Source: CAZHZT01 sp964537285 (lineage in GTDB: Bacteria > Bacteroidota > Bacteroidia > Chitinophagales > Saprospiraceae). From it: a DNA stretch of 64,000 nucleotides. Numbering within the stretch: position 1 is the stretch's first letter; each line of letters starts with the position of its first letter. The position numbers were made by a program, and so were the translations under genes. Under the pieces are notes generated by a model. It did not search any database and was not told the DNA's origin. It worked only from the letters and a program-made list of their open reading frames with translations. This document shows, one piece after another, positions 54,527 to 62,747 of the stretch. The stretch is from positions 1 through 64,000 of the forward strand of contig CAZHZT010000016.1 in the NCBI GenBank assembly GCA_964537285.1, given 5' to 3'.

Positions 54527-55594
54527 ATGAAAAAATATATACTTTCTTTAGTCCTGTTGGCAACGTTCGGTGGAGTACAGTTGTTTGCTGGTAACCCTGA
54601 CCGCCAGGGGGAGGCCGGGGCGTATGAACTTCTTATGAATCCTTGGGCGCGTACGGCAGGTTTATCTAATATGACTACCTCAATTGTAAGGGGAGTAGAG
54701 TCTATGCGTTCAAACGTAGCAGGCCTTTCAAGAATAAACAAAACAGAAGTGGTTGCTTCAGCAGCGAACTATCTTGATGGTACGGATATAAATATGTATG
54801 CATTTGGTTTAACTCAAAAAATCGGGGAAAACAGTGCTTTCGGCCTTAGCTTAATGTCCCTGGATTTTGGCGATATCCCGGTTACTACTGTTGATCAACC
54901 TGAAGGAACAGGTACTACATTCTCTCCTTCCTGGTTTAATATTGGACTTGGTTATGCGCATACTTTCGATAAAAAAGTTTCCGTAGGTATCTTGGTTCGC
55001 GGTGTGTTTGAATCCACTGCGGATATTAGTGCTTCTGGTTTTGCACTTGACGCAGGTGTTCAATATGTAACCGGTGAAAATGATAACTTTAAATTCGGCA
55101 TCGCTCTTAGAAACGTCGGTGGAAGAATGAAATTCGGTGGCCAGGCGCTTACAGAGCAGCTTCAATCAGGTACCAATGAGTCTCTTAATGATCGCGATTT
55201 TACTTACACGATTCCTGTTGCGGATTTTGAATTACCTTCCTTGTTGAATATCGGAACATCCTATGATATTTATCCAACTATGGATCATAGAATCACTGTT
55301 CTTGCGCACTTTACTGCAAACTCCTTTTCTCGTGACCAGATTGGTGGTGGCGTTGAATATGCTTTCAATGAGCTTTTCATGGTCAGAGGGGGCTATAACC
55401 TCGAGTTTGGTGAAACTGTTGATGATGCCGGTAACGAAATCCAAGAGTCTATCTATGAAGGACTTTCCCTTGGTGCCAGTATTGAGGCGCCTTTCAGAAA
55501 AGGGAAGGATTCTAAGTTTGGTGTGGATTATGCGTATCGTACAACAACGGTATTCGAAGGAACGCATAATGTTTCTATTCGTATTAGCCTCTAA
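54527..55594 (+). CDS. PorV/PorQ-family outer-membrane protein
   Basis: 355 residues. Signal peptide 1-22, then RTAGLSNMTTSIVRGVESMR and FGLSLMSLDFGDIPVT, a FadL-like 14-strand barrel as in PorV/PorQ and other UPF0164 proteins, ending in HNVSIRISL. PorV shuttles type IX substrates from the SprA translocon to attachment; the neighbour with a T9SS-type end fits. A paralogue dedicated to the upstream protein is a good guess. Confidence 0.9.
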   Translation: MKKYILSLVLLATFGGVQLFAGNPDRQGEAGAYELLMNPWARTAGLSNMTTSIVRGVESMRSNVAGLSRINKTEVVASAANYLDGTDINMYAFGLTQKIGENSAFGLSLMSLDFGDIPVTTVDQPEGTGTTFSPSWFNIGLGYAHTFDKKVSVGILVRGVFESTADISASGFALDAGVQYVTGENDNFKFGIALRNVGGRMKFGGQALTEQLQSGTNESLNDRDFTYTIPVADFELPSLLNIGTSYDIYPTMDHRITVLAHFTANSFSRDQIGGGVEYAFNELFMVRGGYNLEFGETVDDAGNEIQESIYEGLSLGASIEAPFRKGKDSKFGVDYAYRTTTVFEGTHNVSIRISL

Positions 55595-55616
55595 TACTGG
55601 AATTCAATAGCAAACT

Positions 55617-55702
55617 TTAAGAAGCATTAACGCATAAATAAACAGGAGTCATACCGAATTTTCGGTATGACTCCTGTTTATTTATGCGTTAATGCTTCTT
55701 AA
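55617..55702. terminator. 86 bp perfect palindrome after the trio
   Basis: 42-base arms with a two-base loop. The centre GAGTCATACCGAATTTTCGG is a variant of the family 5 end. Weak pairing extends outward through AATAGCAAA/TTTGCTATT. It begins 22 bases after the PorV-like stop and likely terminates the set. Confidence 0.8.
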
Positions 55703-55705
55703 AAA

Positions 55706-55774
55706 TTTGCTATTTATTAATTTACAACCTATCTTTGCAGGATTGTTAAGCGTCTGGTGTAGGTGCTTAACAAT
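55706..55774 (+). promoter_or_regulatory. Promoter followed at once by a hairpin
   Basis: TTTG (55706-55709), 20 bases, TATCTTTG (55730-55737) match the Bacteroidota consensus closely. A hairpin ATTGTTAAGC/GCTTAACAAT (55742-55774, 13-base loop) followed by TTTTCTCTTT starts about where transcription would begin. greA is 345 bases further on, so this may be a long leader or a short RNA. Confidence 0.5.
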
Positions 55775-56118
55775 TTTCTCTTTGTACTGCCTTGGTTTCC
55801 AAAAAGGGGGATTAAGTCAGCTTCAAAAGAGCAAATTATTTTCAGCGGTTGCGTGGTTTAACTCAGTAAAATGGAAGCTGATTTCAAATGTGTTGCCAGT
55901 TGTGCTTTGCTGTAAAAGTTTTTTTCGCTGGTTCACTAAAGGATGAGTTTTCTTTTACGCTAGATCGTTTGAACGCAATCTCGCGCTGAAATTTTTCCTT
56001 AAAGTTTAAGTTCAGAACTAATAAAAATGTCGTAATGGTTTACGACCTAATAAATCTTTAACTCTTTTGTAAAGAATAAAGTCCTAATTAAAATTTTTTA
56101 TATTAAAATTGAATAGTT

Positions 56119-56589
56119 ATGCAGATAGAGTATTTGACCAAGGAGGGCTATGACCGATTAATGGCCGAATTAGATGAGCTGAAGTCTGACGGACGTCAGA
56201 AAGCTGCAAACGCTATTGCTGAAGCTAGAGAAAAGGGAGATTTATCCGAAAATGCAGAGTACGATGCTGCCAAAGATGCCCAAGGTATGCTTGAACTCAA
56301 GATAAATACTCTGGAAAAAAGAGTAGCTAACGCAAGAATCATCGATGCAAGTAAATTAGATACTTCCAAAGTGACCGTTTTGTCCAAAGTGACCATAAAA
56401 AATAAGAAGACCAAAAAGGAACTTACTTATCAATTGGTCTCAGAATCTGAAGCTGACCTGAAAAGCAAGAAAGTATCTGTCAATTCTCCAATGGGAAAAG
56501 GGCTGCTAGGCAAAAAAGTAGGTGATATGGCTGTGGTGGAAACTCCAAGAGGAAACCTGGAATTTGAAATCGTAAATATTACAATTTAA
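56119..56589 (+). CDS. greA: Transcription elongation factor GreA
   Basis: 156 residues, the usual length. Coiled-coil N-terminal domain with the acidic tip motif (AREKGDLSENAEYDAAKDAQ) that reaches the RNA polymerase active site, followed by the FKBP-like C-terminal domain (NSPMGKGLLGKKVGDMAVVE). It stimulates cleavage of backtracked RNA. Confidence 0.97.
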   Translation: MQIEYLTKEGYDRLMAELDELKSDGRQKAANAIAEAREKGDLSENAEYDAAKDAQGMLELKINTLEKRVANARIIDASKLDTSKVTVLSKVTIKNKKTKKELTYQLVSESEADLKSKKVSVNSPMGKGLLGKKVGDMAVVETPRGNLEFEIVNITI

Positions 56590-56899
56590 CCCAACTTGCG
56601 ATAATAAGTAGTTCAAAGAACGAATAATCTTTGTCCTCTGTAGAAGCATTTTTTGCTTGGAGATCGACACTTTTTTGGGATTTTTCGAAGAAAAATCCCA
56701 AAAAAGTGTCGATCTCCAACTCAAAAACCTTCCTGTCAAGTGCATCGATAGTTCATACAGTTTAATTCCGTGAACTACTTAAGAGAGAATTAAAGAGGAA
56801 ATCTTTGATTTTGAATTAAAAGATCGACGCATTCTCTCTTATCATCACAACTTGAATTATTTAACAGACCGTTAGTAAAAATAAAATTCATCTCTTGTC
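56590..56899. other. Gene-free interval, mostly foldback
   Basis: 310 bases: family 2 copy 2 (56605-56781) and a hairpin AAGAGAGAAT/ATTCTCTCTT at 56781-56840; the rest is AT-rich leader of the HIT gene. Confidence 0.7.
56605..56781. repeat. Foldback family 2, copy 2
   Basis: 177 bp. Right end AATTCCGTGAACTACTTA intact; the left end starts TAAGTAGTTCA but then reads AAGAACG, as if joined to a family 1 end. Interior and 28 bp central hairpin match copy 1 almost exactly. Confidence 0.85.
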
Positions 56900-57292
56900 A
56901 TGGCGAGCATTTTCACTAAAATAGTTAATAGAGAAATCCCTGCTTACATAGTAGCCGAAGATGAGCGGTTTCTCGCATTCCTGGATATTAGACCAATGAT
57001 GAAAGGGCATACACTGGTCATTCCTAAAAAAGAAGTTGATTATATTTTTGATCTGGATGATGAAACGCTTGGCCCCCTGATGGTTTTTGCAAAAAAAGTT
57101 GCCGCTGCCCTTGAGCAGGCTGTACCTTGCAAAAGAATCGGTATTGCCGTAGCCGGCCTTGAAGTCCCGCATGCCCATGTTCATCTAATGCCCATGCAAT
57201 CAGTCGGAGATATTGGCTTCCACAGAACTCCACTGGAAATGAGCCCGGAAGAAATGCAGGCTCTGGCAGAGGACATTAAAAGCCGTCTGTAG
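56900..57292 (+). CDS. HIT-family nucleotide hydrolase
   Basis: 130 residues, the length of HINT-type proteins. The histidine triad HAHVHL (His91, His93, His95) and upstream KIVNREIPAYIVAEDERFLA are typical. It splits phosphoramidate or dinucleotide bonds of purine nucleotides; the exact substrate is not known. Convergent with ruvC, with a hairpin in between. Confidence 0.95.
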   Translation: MASIFTKIVNREIPAYIVAEDERFLAFLDIRPMMKGHTLVIPKKEVDYIFDLDDETLGPLMVFAKKVAAALEQAVPCKRIGIAVAGLEVPHAHVHLMPMQSVGDIGFHRTPLEMSPEEMQALAEDIKSRL

Positions 57293-57303
57293 AAAATGTT
57301 TTC

Positions 57304-57360
57304 CGAGAAAGGCGCTTTTGGGGATCTTTCGAGAAAAACTCCCCAAAAGAGCTTCTCTCC
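57304..57360. terminator. Hairpin cassette between convergent HIT and ruvC genes (family 4)
   Basis: Imperfect stem GAGAAAGGCGCTTTTGGGG with CCCCAAAAGAGCTTCTCTC. T and A runs border it on both strands (AATGTTTT left, AAAAAACAC right), suited to ending both transcripts. Confidence 0.7.
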
Positions 57361-57373
57361 ATCAAAAAACACA

Positions 57374-57928
57374 TTATTTCAGCCTTTCTTTATGGTCATT
57401 TATAAATCCTTCCCACCCTTCGTACCTTTTTTGATTGTTGGTTAAACTGCTCGTCTGGTAATGATGACAAACAGCTGTAGCTAATGCATCGGTAGCGTCC
57501 AGATGATCACTTTTGATCGGTTGTTTGATGATGCTGTTAAGCATTGCCGCAACCTGAAGTTTAGCGGCATTCCCATTTCCTGTTACCGCTTGCTTTATCT
57601 TTCTTGGAGCATACTCTGCAATTTCAAGCCCCTGGGAAACAGCTGCGGCAATAGCCATTCCTTGTGCCCTGCCTAGTTTCAGCATTACTTGGATGTTCTT
57701 ACCATAAAAAGGGGCCTCAATGGCTAGTGTTTCAGGCCGATGTGCAATGATCAACTCATTTAGGGATTCGAAAATACGCTTTAGCTTTTCATGATGCGAT
57801 AAAGACTTTTTCATCTTTACTACTCCTATATCAATAATTTTAAAATTATCTTTATGAGCATCGATCAAAGCAAAGCCTAATATATTCGTTCCTGGATCTA
57901 CACCTATTATGCGCCTGAAATTGGTCAT
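57374..57928 (-). CDS. ruvC: Holliday-junction resolvase RuvC
   Basis: 184 residues. Catalytic acidic residues typical of the RNase H-like fold: Asp11 in IGVDPGTNILGFA, Glu in LAIEAPFYGKN (about 71), and the pair in DHLDATDALATAVCHH near 140-145. It cuts Holliday junctions made by RuvAB, whose genes are not here. The last 20 residues are a charged tail. Confidence 0.97.
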   Translation of the reverse strand: MTNFRRIIGVDPGTNILGFALIDAHKDNFKIIDIGVVKMKKSLSHHEKLKRIFESLNELIIAHRPETLAIEAPFYGKNIQVMLKLGRAQGMAIAAAVSQGLEIAEYAPRKIKQAVTGNGNAAKLQVAAMLNSIIKQPIKSDHLDATDALATAVCHHYQTSSLTNNQKRYEGWEGFINDHKERLK

Positions 57929-57974
57929 TTTTTAACATTTAAATAAGATACGTTCTTTAATACTCATCGTCATA

Positions 57975-58140
57975 ATATATAAATAATCTTTGCCCTCTGT
58001 AGAAGTATTTTTTGCTTCGAGATCGACACTTTTTGGGGATTTTTCGAAGAAAAATCCCCAAAAAGTGTCGATCTCCAACTCAAAAACTTTCCTGCCAAGG
58101 GCATCGATAGTTTATACAGCTTAATTCCGTGAACTACTTA
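57975..58140. repeat. Foldback family 2, copy 3
   Basis: Same interior as copies 1 and 2 (CTTTGCCCTCTGTAGAAG, hairpin with one change making both arms CCCC/GGGG), right end AATTCCGTGAACTACTTA. The left terminal repeat is missing. Confidence 0.85.
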
Positions 58141-58302
58141 AGTAGTTCACGGAATTGGGCTACCAAACAGATGATAGCTATTTTGTGCTGAATCAAGGCG
58201 CGAAAACCGCGCTTAGCCTATGTTAAGCAAGGCGTTGAGCAACGCAGAGTCAGCGCAAAAGAGCATCATGTGGTTATGTCGTTTAATTCCATGAACTACT
58301 TA
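58139..58302. repeat. Foldback family 2, copy 4 (different interior)
   Basis: 164 bp from TAAGTAGTTCACGGAATT to AATTCCATGAACTACTTA. The interior (AAGGCGCGAAAACCGCGC, GCAAGGCGTTGAGCAACGC) is unlike copies 1-3 but also folds back imperfectly (ATGATAGCTATTTTG with CAAAAGAGCATCAT). It shares a TTAA with copy 3. Confidence 0.8.
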
Positions 58303-58324
58303 ATAAAGCGAATTTAAAAAAAAA

Positions 58325-59335
58325 TTGTTTCTTTTAAAAAAAAATAAATACAAACAACTGTTCATTTTCTCCATCAAATGGGGCGTTATTTTAGTACTAC
58401 TAGGATTGATCATCTATGAATTGTATTCTAAAATGCGCTTATCCTCGATGGATAGTTTTTGGAACAAGCCTTTTGACTATGAAAAGCAATTGTATCTATT
58501 GACCGCTATTTTATTGGTTCCACTAAATTGGGGGATCGAAACGCTGAAATGGCGCTCATTAACTGGACCTTTTCAAAGACAGAGCTTTAGCGAAGCAGCC
58601 AGAGCTGTGTTGGGAGGGGTGAGCTTAGGTTTATTCACTCCCGGCAGGATAGGGGAATATGGAGGCAGGATTTTGCTTATGAAAACTACTCATGTATCAA
58701 AAGCCGTCCTGGCCATGATATTAAGTAATCTGATTCAACTTGCTACCGTAATATGGGCTGGTTTGATTGGAGCTGTATTCTTTCTGAAAAGTATAAATGG
58801 TGTGCCAGATGTCACCATCAGGATTTTAAGTTTTGGAGTGATTTTTTGGAGCATTACTGTTTTGACTGCATGGTGGAATTTTGAGGGGTTCTGGCTATTT
58901 CTGACGCGCTTTAACTGGATTAAGAAAAAGCTAAAAGCTTTCCATTACGGGGAGTTGTTTGATCACTACGACCGAAAGTTTTTGGTTTTTTTGTTCTTGC
59001 TGACTATTTTCAGATATGGAGTTTTCAGCCTTCAGTACTTACTTCTATTATGGGGGGGGGGTATTGAACTGCCACCATGGGTAGGGCTTGCCGGGATAAG
59101 CTTGATTTTTTTAATACAAACGAGCATCCCCTTGCCCGGTATTGGAGATTTTCTAACGAGAGGAGAAGCAGCCCTGATAATTTGGGGCAGTTACTCAGAT
59201 GATACAATAGCGATTCTGATGGCAGCCTTTGGCCTTTGGATAATAAATTTAATGCTGCCTTCGTTATTGGGTTTGCATTTTATTGCGAATGTAAATATTT
59301 TAAAATCATTAGGTTATGAAAATGAGCATTCTTAA
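58325..59335 (+). CDS. UPF0104/lysylphosphatidylglycerol synthase-like membrane protein
   Basis: 336 residues from a TTG at 58325. No ATG or GTG exists in frame between the preceding TAA (58304) and the first membrane helix, so a TTG or another unusual start is needed. Eight or nine helices; conserved LGLFTPGRIGEYGGRI and SIPLPGIGDFLTRGEAALII are typical of the AglD/MprF-type flippase-like family. It probably moves or modifies a lipid. Its 3' end overlaps the DUF3108 gene by 20 bases. Confidence 0.8.
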   Translation: MFLLKKNKYKQLFIFSIKWGVILVLLGLIIYELYSKMRLSSMDSFWNKPFDYEKQLYLLTAILLVPLNWGIETLKWRSLTGPFQRQSFSEAARAVLGGVSLGLFTPGRIGEYGGRILLMKTTHVSKAVLAMILSNLIQLATVIWAGLIGAVFFLKSINGVPDVTIRILSFGVIFWSITVLTAWWNFEGFWLFLTRFNWIKKKLKAFHYGELFDHYDRKFLVFLFLLTIFRYGVFSLQYLLLLWGGGIELPPWVGLAGISLIFLIQTSIPLPGIGDFLTRGEAALIIWGSYSDDTIAILMAAFGLWIINLMLPSLLGLHFIANVNILKSLGYENEHS

Positions 59336-60185
59336 AATTGCACTGTCGGCATTCGCTATTGGCATGCTAAGTGCTTTCTATCTACCCCACAACGGCGAAG
59401 AAATTGTTAGCGCCGATCCAAATGAGCAAAATGGAGTTAATAACCTTTGCTCTATCCAAAATACTACTTTTCAGGACGGGGAAGAGATTACATATAAGCT
59501 TTATTATCACTTAGCGCCAATGTGGTTGGCTGCTGGTGAAGTAACGTTCAAAGTAGAGGAAATAGGAAACCAATATCACCTTTCTGCCGTGGGTACGACT
59601 TACTCGTTCTACGAATGGTTTTTTAAAGTCCGCGATTATTATGACTCTTACGTAGATAAAGGAACGCTTCTGCCTTCATTGTCTATAAGAAATATACGCG
59701 AAGGAGGGTATACCCTTTATGACAAGGTCAGTTTTGATCAACAAGGTAAAAAAGCTGTTTCTGACCGGGGAAGAACTGCCGGTAAAACAAAGAAAAAAGA
59801 ATTTGATATTCAAGGCTGCATCCACGATATGCTGTCGGTTGTTTATTATACAAGAAATTTAAATGTTGATAATCACAACCCGGGACACTCTTTCCCTATT
59901 CGTATTTTTATGGATGAAAAAGAGTATTCTCTTCAACTTGAATACCAGGGTAAAGATGATAATAAGAAGATAAAAGGGCTTGGAAAGTTTAAAACCTTAG
60001 CCTTTAGTCCGGAGCTTATTGAAGGCTACGTTTTCAAGAAAGATACAAGGATGAATATTTGGGTTTCTAACGATAGGAATAGAGTCCCCCTCTTAATAGA
60101 ATCTCCTGTATCTGTAGGGAAAGTCAAAGCAGTTCTCAAAGAATACAAAGGGTTGAAATACGATATGACTTCCAAGGTGGATTAA
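59316..60185 (+). CDS. DUF3108 protein
   Basis: 289 residues. Signal peptide about 1-20, then beta-rich body with FQDGEEITYKLYYHLAPMWL, AAGEVTFKVEEIGNQYHLSA, YDSYVDKGTLLPSLSIRNIR: the DUF3108 family, periplasmic proteins of unknown function that look like lipoprotein- or lipid-binding beta sheets. The start overlaps the flippase-like gene, so coupled translation and a shared lipid or envelope role are likely. One internal Cys (DIQGCIHD) is seen. Confidence 0.88.
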   Translation: MKMSILKIALSAFAIGMLSAFYLPHNGEEIVSADPNEQNGVNNLCSIQNTTFQDGEEITYKLYYHLAPMWLAAGEVTFKVEEIGNQYHLSAVGTTYSFYEWFFKVRDYYDSYVDKGTLLPSLSIRNIREGGYTLYDKVSFDQQGKKAVSDRGRTAGKTKKKEFDIQGCIHDMLSVVYYTRNLNVDNHNPGHSFPIRIFMDEKEYSLQLEYQGKDDNKKIKGLGKFKTLAFSPELIEGYVFKKDTRMNIWVSNDRNRVPLLIESPVSVGKVKAVLKEYKGLKYDMTSKVD

Positions 60186-60296
60186 AAATAATAGTTTAGA
60201 TACCACTCTTACTTATGAGACAGCCTCATTATTATTAGTACTTAAGTTTCTTCTGAGTTTATTTTCGTATTTTTAACAAAAAATACCAACTTTATA

Positions 60297-60917
60297 ATGA
60301 AAATACTCAAGCGAATCGCAATCCTGGCTGTCATTGCTCTGGCCTGTTTCGGAGGGTACATGGCTTATCAATATTACACTTCCTGGATGGAGCAAAAAGT
60401 TAAGGAAGAATCGGAGGTGCTACTGGAAAAAGTTAAAACGGTATGTAAACTTGTAACCGTAGAGGGGCATTACTCCAATTTTGTGGATTTTGAATCTTAC
60501 TGGGGCTATGATTGGAGCATATTTAGAAAAAAAGCGCTGGTGCGTGTTCAGGGCAGAGTATCCATCGGCTATGATCTAACGAATTTAAAACTGGAGGCTC
60601 GCCCTGAAGATAAAACAGTCCTTGTAAGTAATCTGCCAGATCCTACCATTATTAATATAGAACATGAGCTAGATTACTACGACCTGAAAGAGGGAATGTT
60701 CAATTCTTTTACCCAGGAAGAACTCAATAGAATAAATCGCATAGCTAAAGACAAAATCATAGAAGAAGCGCGTAGTAGTGATTTATTTCTAACAGCCGAA
60801 AAGCAAGCAAATCAAATGCTGGATTTGTTAAAGTTTATTGTTGAAAGTGCCGGCTGGGAACTGCGTTTTACTGCGCGAAATTCCATTGATCAAACAGTTA
60901 CGGATATCATGAATTAA
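60297..60917 (+). CDS. DUF4230 single-pass membrane protein
   Basis: 206 residues. One N-terminal membrane helix (about 5-27), then an extracytoplasmic domain with VCKLVTVEGHYSNFVDF, KKALVRVQGRVSIGYDLTNL and VLVSNLPDPTIINIE, the pattern of DUF4230. Function unknown. It lies 111 bases after DUF3108 and ends in a perfect palindrome. Confidence 0.88.
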   Translation: MKILKRIAILAVIALACFGGYMAYQYYTSWMEQKVKEESEVLLEKVKTVCKLVTVEGHYSNFVDFESYWGYDWSIFRKKALVRVQGRVSIGYDLTNLKLEARPEDKTVLVSNLPDPTIINIEHELDYYDLKEGMFNSFTQEELNRINRIAKDKIIEEARSSDLFLTAEKQANQMLDLLKFIVESAGWELRFTARNSIDQTVTDIMN

Positions 60918-60921
60918 ACCT

Positions 60922-60969
60922 ACAAATGGGCCTAAGGGCGGCTGGCCAGCCGCCCTTAGGCCCATTTGT
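60922..60969. terminator. 48 bp perfect palindrome after DUF4230 gene
   Basis: 24 bases (ACAAATGGGCCTAAGGGCGG and on) followed directly by their exact complement, no loop. It starts five bases after the stop. The GC-rich stem ending in TTTGTCTCTCAACTTTT could stop transcription. Confidence 0.75.
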
Positions 60970-61068
60970 CTCTCTCAACTTTTCAAAATAAAAGTCGCTT
61001 ATTGTTCTTATTCTCCGTAAAAAAACTATTTTTACGGCCGTTTTATAGAATAAAAAGTGACTTAACAC

Positions 61069-62589
61069 ATGTCTAAACCACTACCTGCCGATCAACAAGC
61101 ACATTTATTTGGCCACCCCATTGGGCTATTCGTCCTTTTCTTTACAGAAATGTGGGAACGTTTCTCGTACTATGGAATGCGCGCCATTCTTGTATTATTC
61201 CTGGTCTCTAAGGCCAATGGGGATAACCCTGGCTATGGATGGGCAGACGCCGAAGCTTATGCATTATACGGCTGGTATACAATGTTCGTTTATGTTGCCT
61301 CTATACCGGGAGGGATATTAGCGGATAAACTTTTGGGCCAGAAACGTACCGTTATGCTTGGCGGTTTTCTGCTGGTCGCAGGGCATGGGGTCTTAGCCAT
61401 TGATGCTCTATGGGCATTCTATACGGGCTTGATCTTAATTATCCTTGGAGTGGGTGGTTTAAAGCCTAATATTTCAACTATGGTGGGAGGTCTCTACAAG
61501 AGAGGAGATCAAAGACGCGATATGGGGTTCTATATTTTTTATATGGGAATTAATCTGGGGGCTGCAGCATCTTCCTTAATTGTGGGGTATGTAGGAGAAA
61601 CTTATGGCTGGCATTATGGATTTGGTTTAGCGGGAATAGGCATGTTGTTGGGACAGCTGGTTTTTATTGGCGGGCAGAAGTACTTAGAAGGAGTAGGTGA
61701 AGCGCCTGAGAAAAAAGTCTTTGATGTTGATGCTCCAAGTGAAAATTTCTTTTTGAAAATATTTAATCAACGAAATGCATTACTTTGGACAGCCTTGGTT
61801 GCTCTGTTTGGCTTGGTTTTTACTTTTACAGTGGCCTGGGATTACGGTTTGTTAATCATGGGCCTTAGCTTGGCGGTTGGGATAGCCATAGTGTTCTATA
61901 ATGAGTCTGAACCGATTGAAAAAGATCGATTATTAGTGATATATCTTTCCTTCTTGATCATTATTGTTTTTTGGGGAGCCTTCGAGCAGGCAGGAGGGTT
62001 GATGAATGTATATGCTCAGCAAAAAACGGACCGCTACCTTGGGTGGTCGTTTTTGAATGAAGTTCCTGCAACGTGGTTTCAATCTGTGAATGCCATTTTC
62101 ATCCTGTTGTTTGCTACATTAGTGGGCTTGTTTTGGAATTGGTGGAGGAAGCGTGGGTTGGAATCGTCGTCGGTTTTCAAAATGGCAATAGGAGTCATTA
62201 TCATGGGAACGGGTTTCTTGTTCATGTCTGCGGCTTCAATGGAATATGAGTCTGCAGGTAAATCAGCGATGTATTGGTTAATTTGGGCATATTTGTTTCA
62301 TACCTTGGGTGAGTTATGTGCATCACCGGTTGCTCTTTCTTTTATTACGAAGTTATCTCCGGAGCGTTATGTGGCTTTCATGATGGGAGCTTATTTTGCT
62401 GCTACCGGCCTGGGGAATAAGGTCGCCGGCTTGCTCGGAGAATTATCAGCAGAAGCAGGAGAATTTACTATATTTACAGGGATCGCAATTTTCTGTGTGA
62501 TCTTTGGTAGTTTGGTTATTTTAATTATCAAACCTCTCAAGCGATTGGCTCATGGAGCAGAAGAGGTTAAGGTCGAGGTGAAGGCTTAG
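61069..62589 (+). CDS. POT-family proton-dependent peptide transporter
   Basis: 506 residues with 12-14 helices. Family signatures: the ExxER-type motif in FTEMWERFSYYGMRAILVLF (residues about 26-45), and the FYIFYMGINLGAAASSLIVG signature of proton-coupled oligopeptide transporters. It imports di- or tripeptides with protons. A second POT gene follows 158 bases downstream. Confidence 0.95.
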   Translation: MSKPLPADQQAHLFGHPIGLFVLFFTEMWERFSYYGMRAILVLFLVSKANGDNPGYGWADAEAYALYGWYTMFVYVASIPGGILADKLLGQKRTVMLGGFLLVAGHGVLAIDALWAFYTGLILIILGVGGLKPNISTMVGGLYKRGDQRRDMGFYIFYMGINLGAAASSLIVGYVGETYGWHYGFGLAGIGMLLGQLVFIGGQKYLEGVGEAPEKKVFDVDAPSENFFLKIFNQRNALLWTALVALFGLVFTFTVAWDYGLLIMGLSLAVGIAIVFYNESEPIEKDRLLVIYLSFLIIIVFWGAFEQAGGLMNVYAQQKTDRYLGWSFLNEVPATWFQSVNAIFILLFATLVGLFWNWWRKRGLESSSVFKMAIGVIIMGTGFLFMSAASMEYESAGKSAMYWLIWAYLFHTLGELCASPVALSFITKLSPERYVAFMMGAYFAATGLGNKVAGLLGELSAEAGEFTIFTGIAIFCVIFGSLVILIIKPLKRLAHGAEEVKVEVKA

Positions 62590-62747
62590 GAACGTTCCTC
62601 AAAAGAGGATGATTGAAATGAAATGTTATTTTGGCATTAAAATCAAAATAATATAAGGTGATTTGTATGTTTTTGAGAAATTAGCCTTAATTTACTCGCA
62701 AAAGATACGAAATAATTAGAAAGTACAATCAAAATCGACATTAACTT

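Larger units (their letters stand above)
55595..56118. other. Gene-free interval before greA
   Basis: 524 bases. It holds the palindrome 55617-55702, a promoter-like pair at 55706-55737 and a small hairpin at 55742-55774. An 84-codon frame (55692-55946) starts inside the palindrome and has no recognisable feature, so it is not called. Confidence 0.65.
57929..58324. other. Gene-free interval, two fused foldbacks
   Basis: 396 bases between divergent genes, almost all in two family 2 elements joined head to tail at a TTAA (copies 3 and 4). The leftmost part holds TACGTTCTTTAATAC, a possible family 1 end. Confidence 0.75.

Noticed and set aside
55692..55946. 84-codon frame after the PorV-like gene
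   Set aside because: It begins inside a perfect palindrome, has no recognisable feature, and its promoter-like site lies after its first codons.
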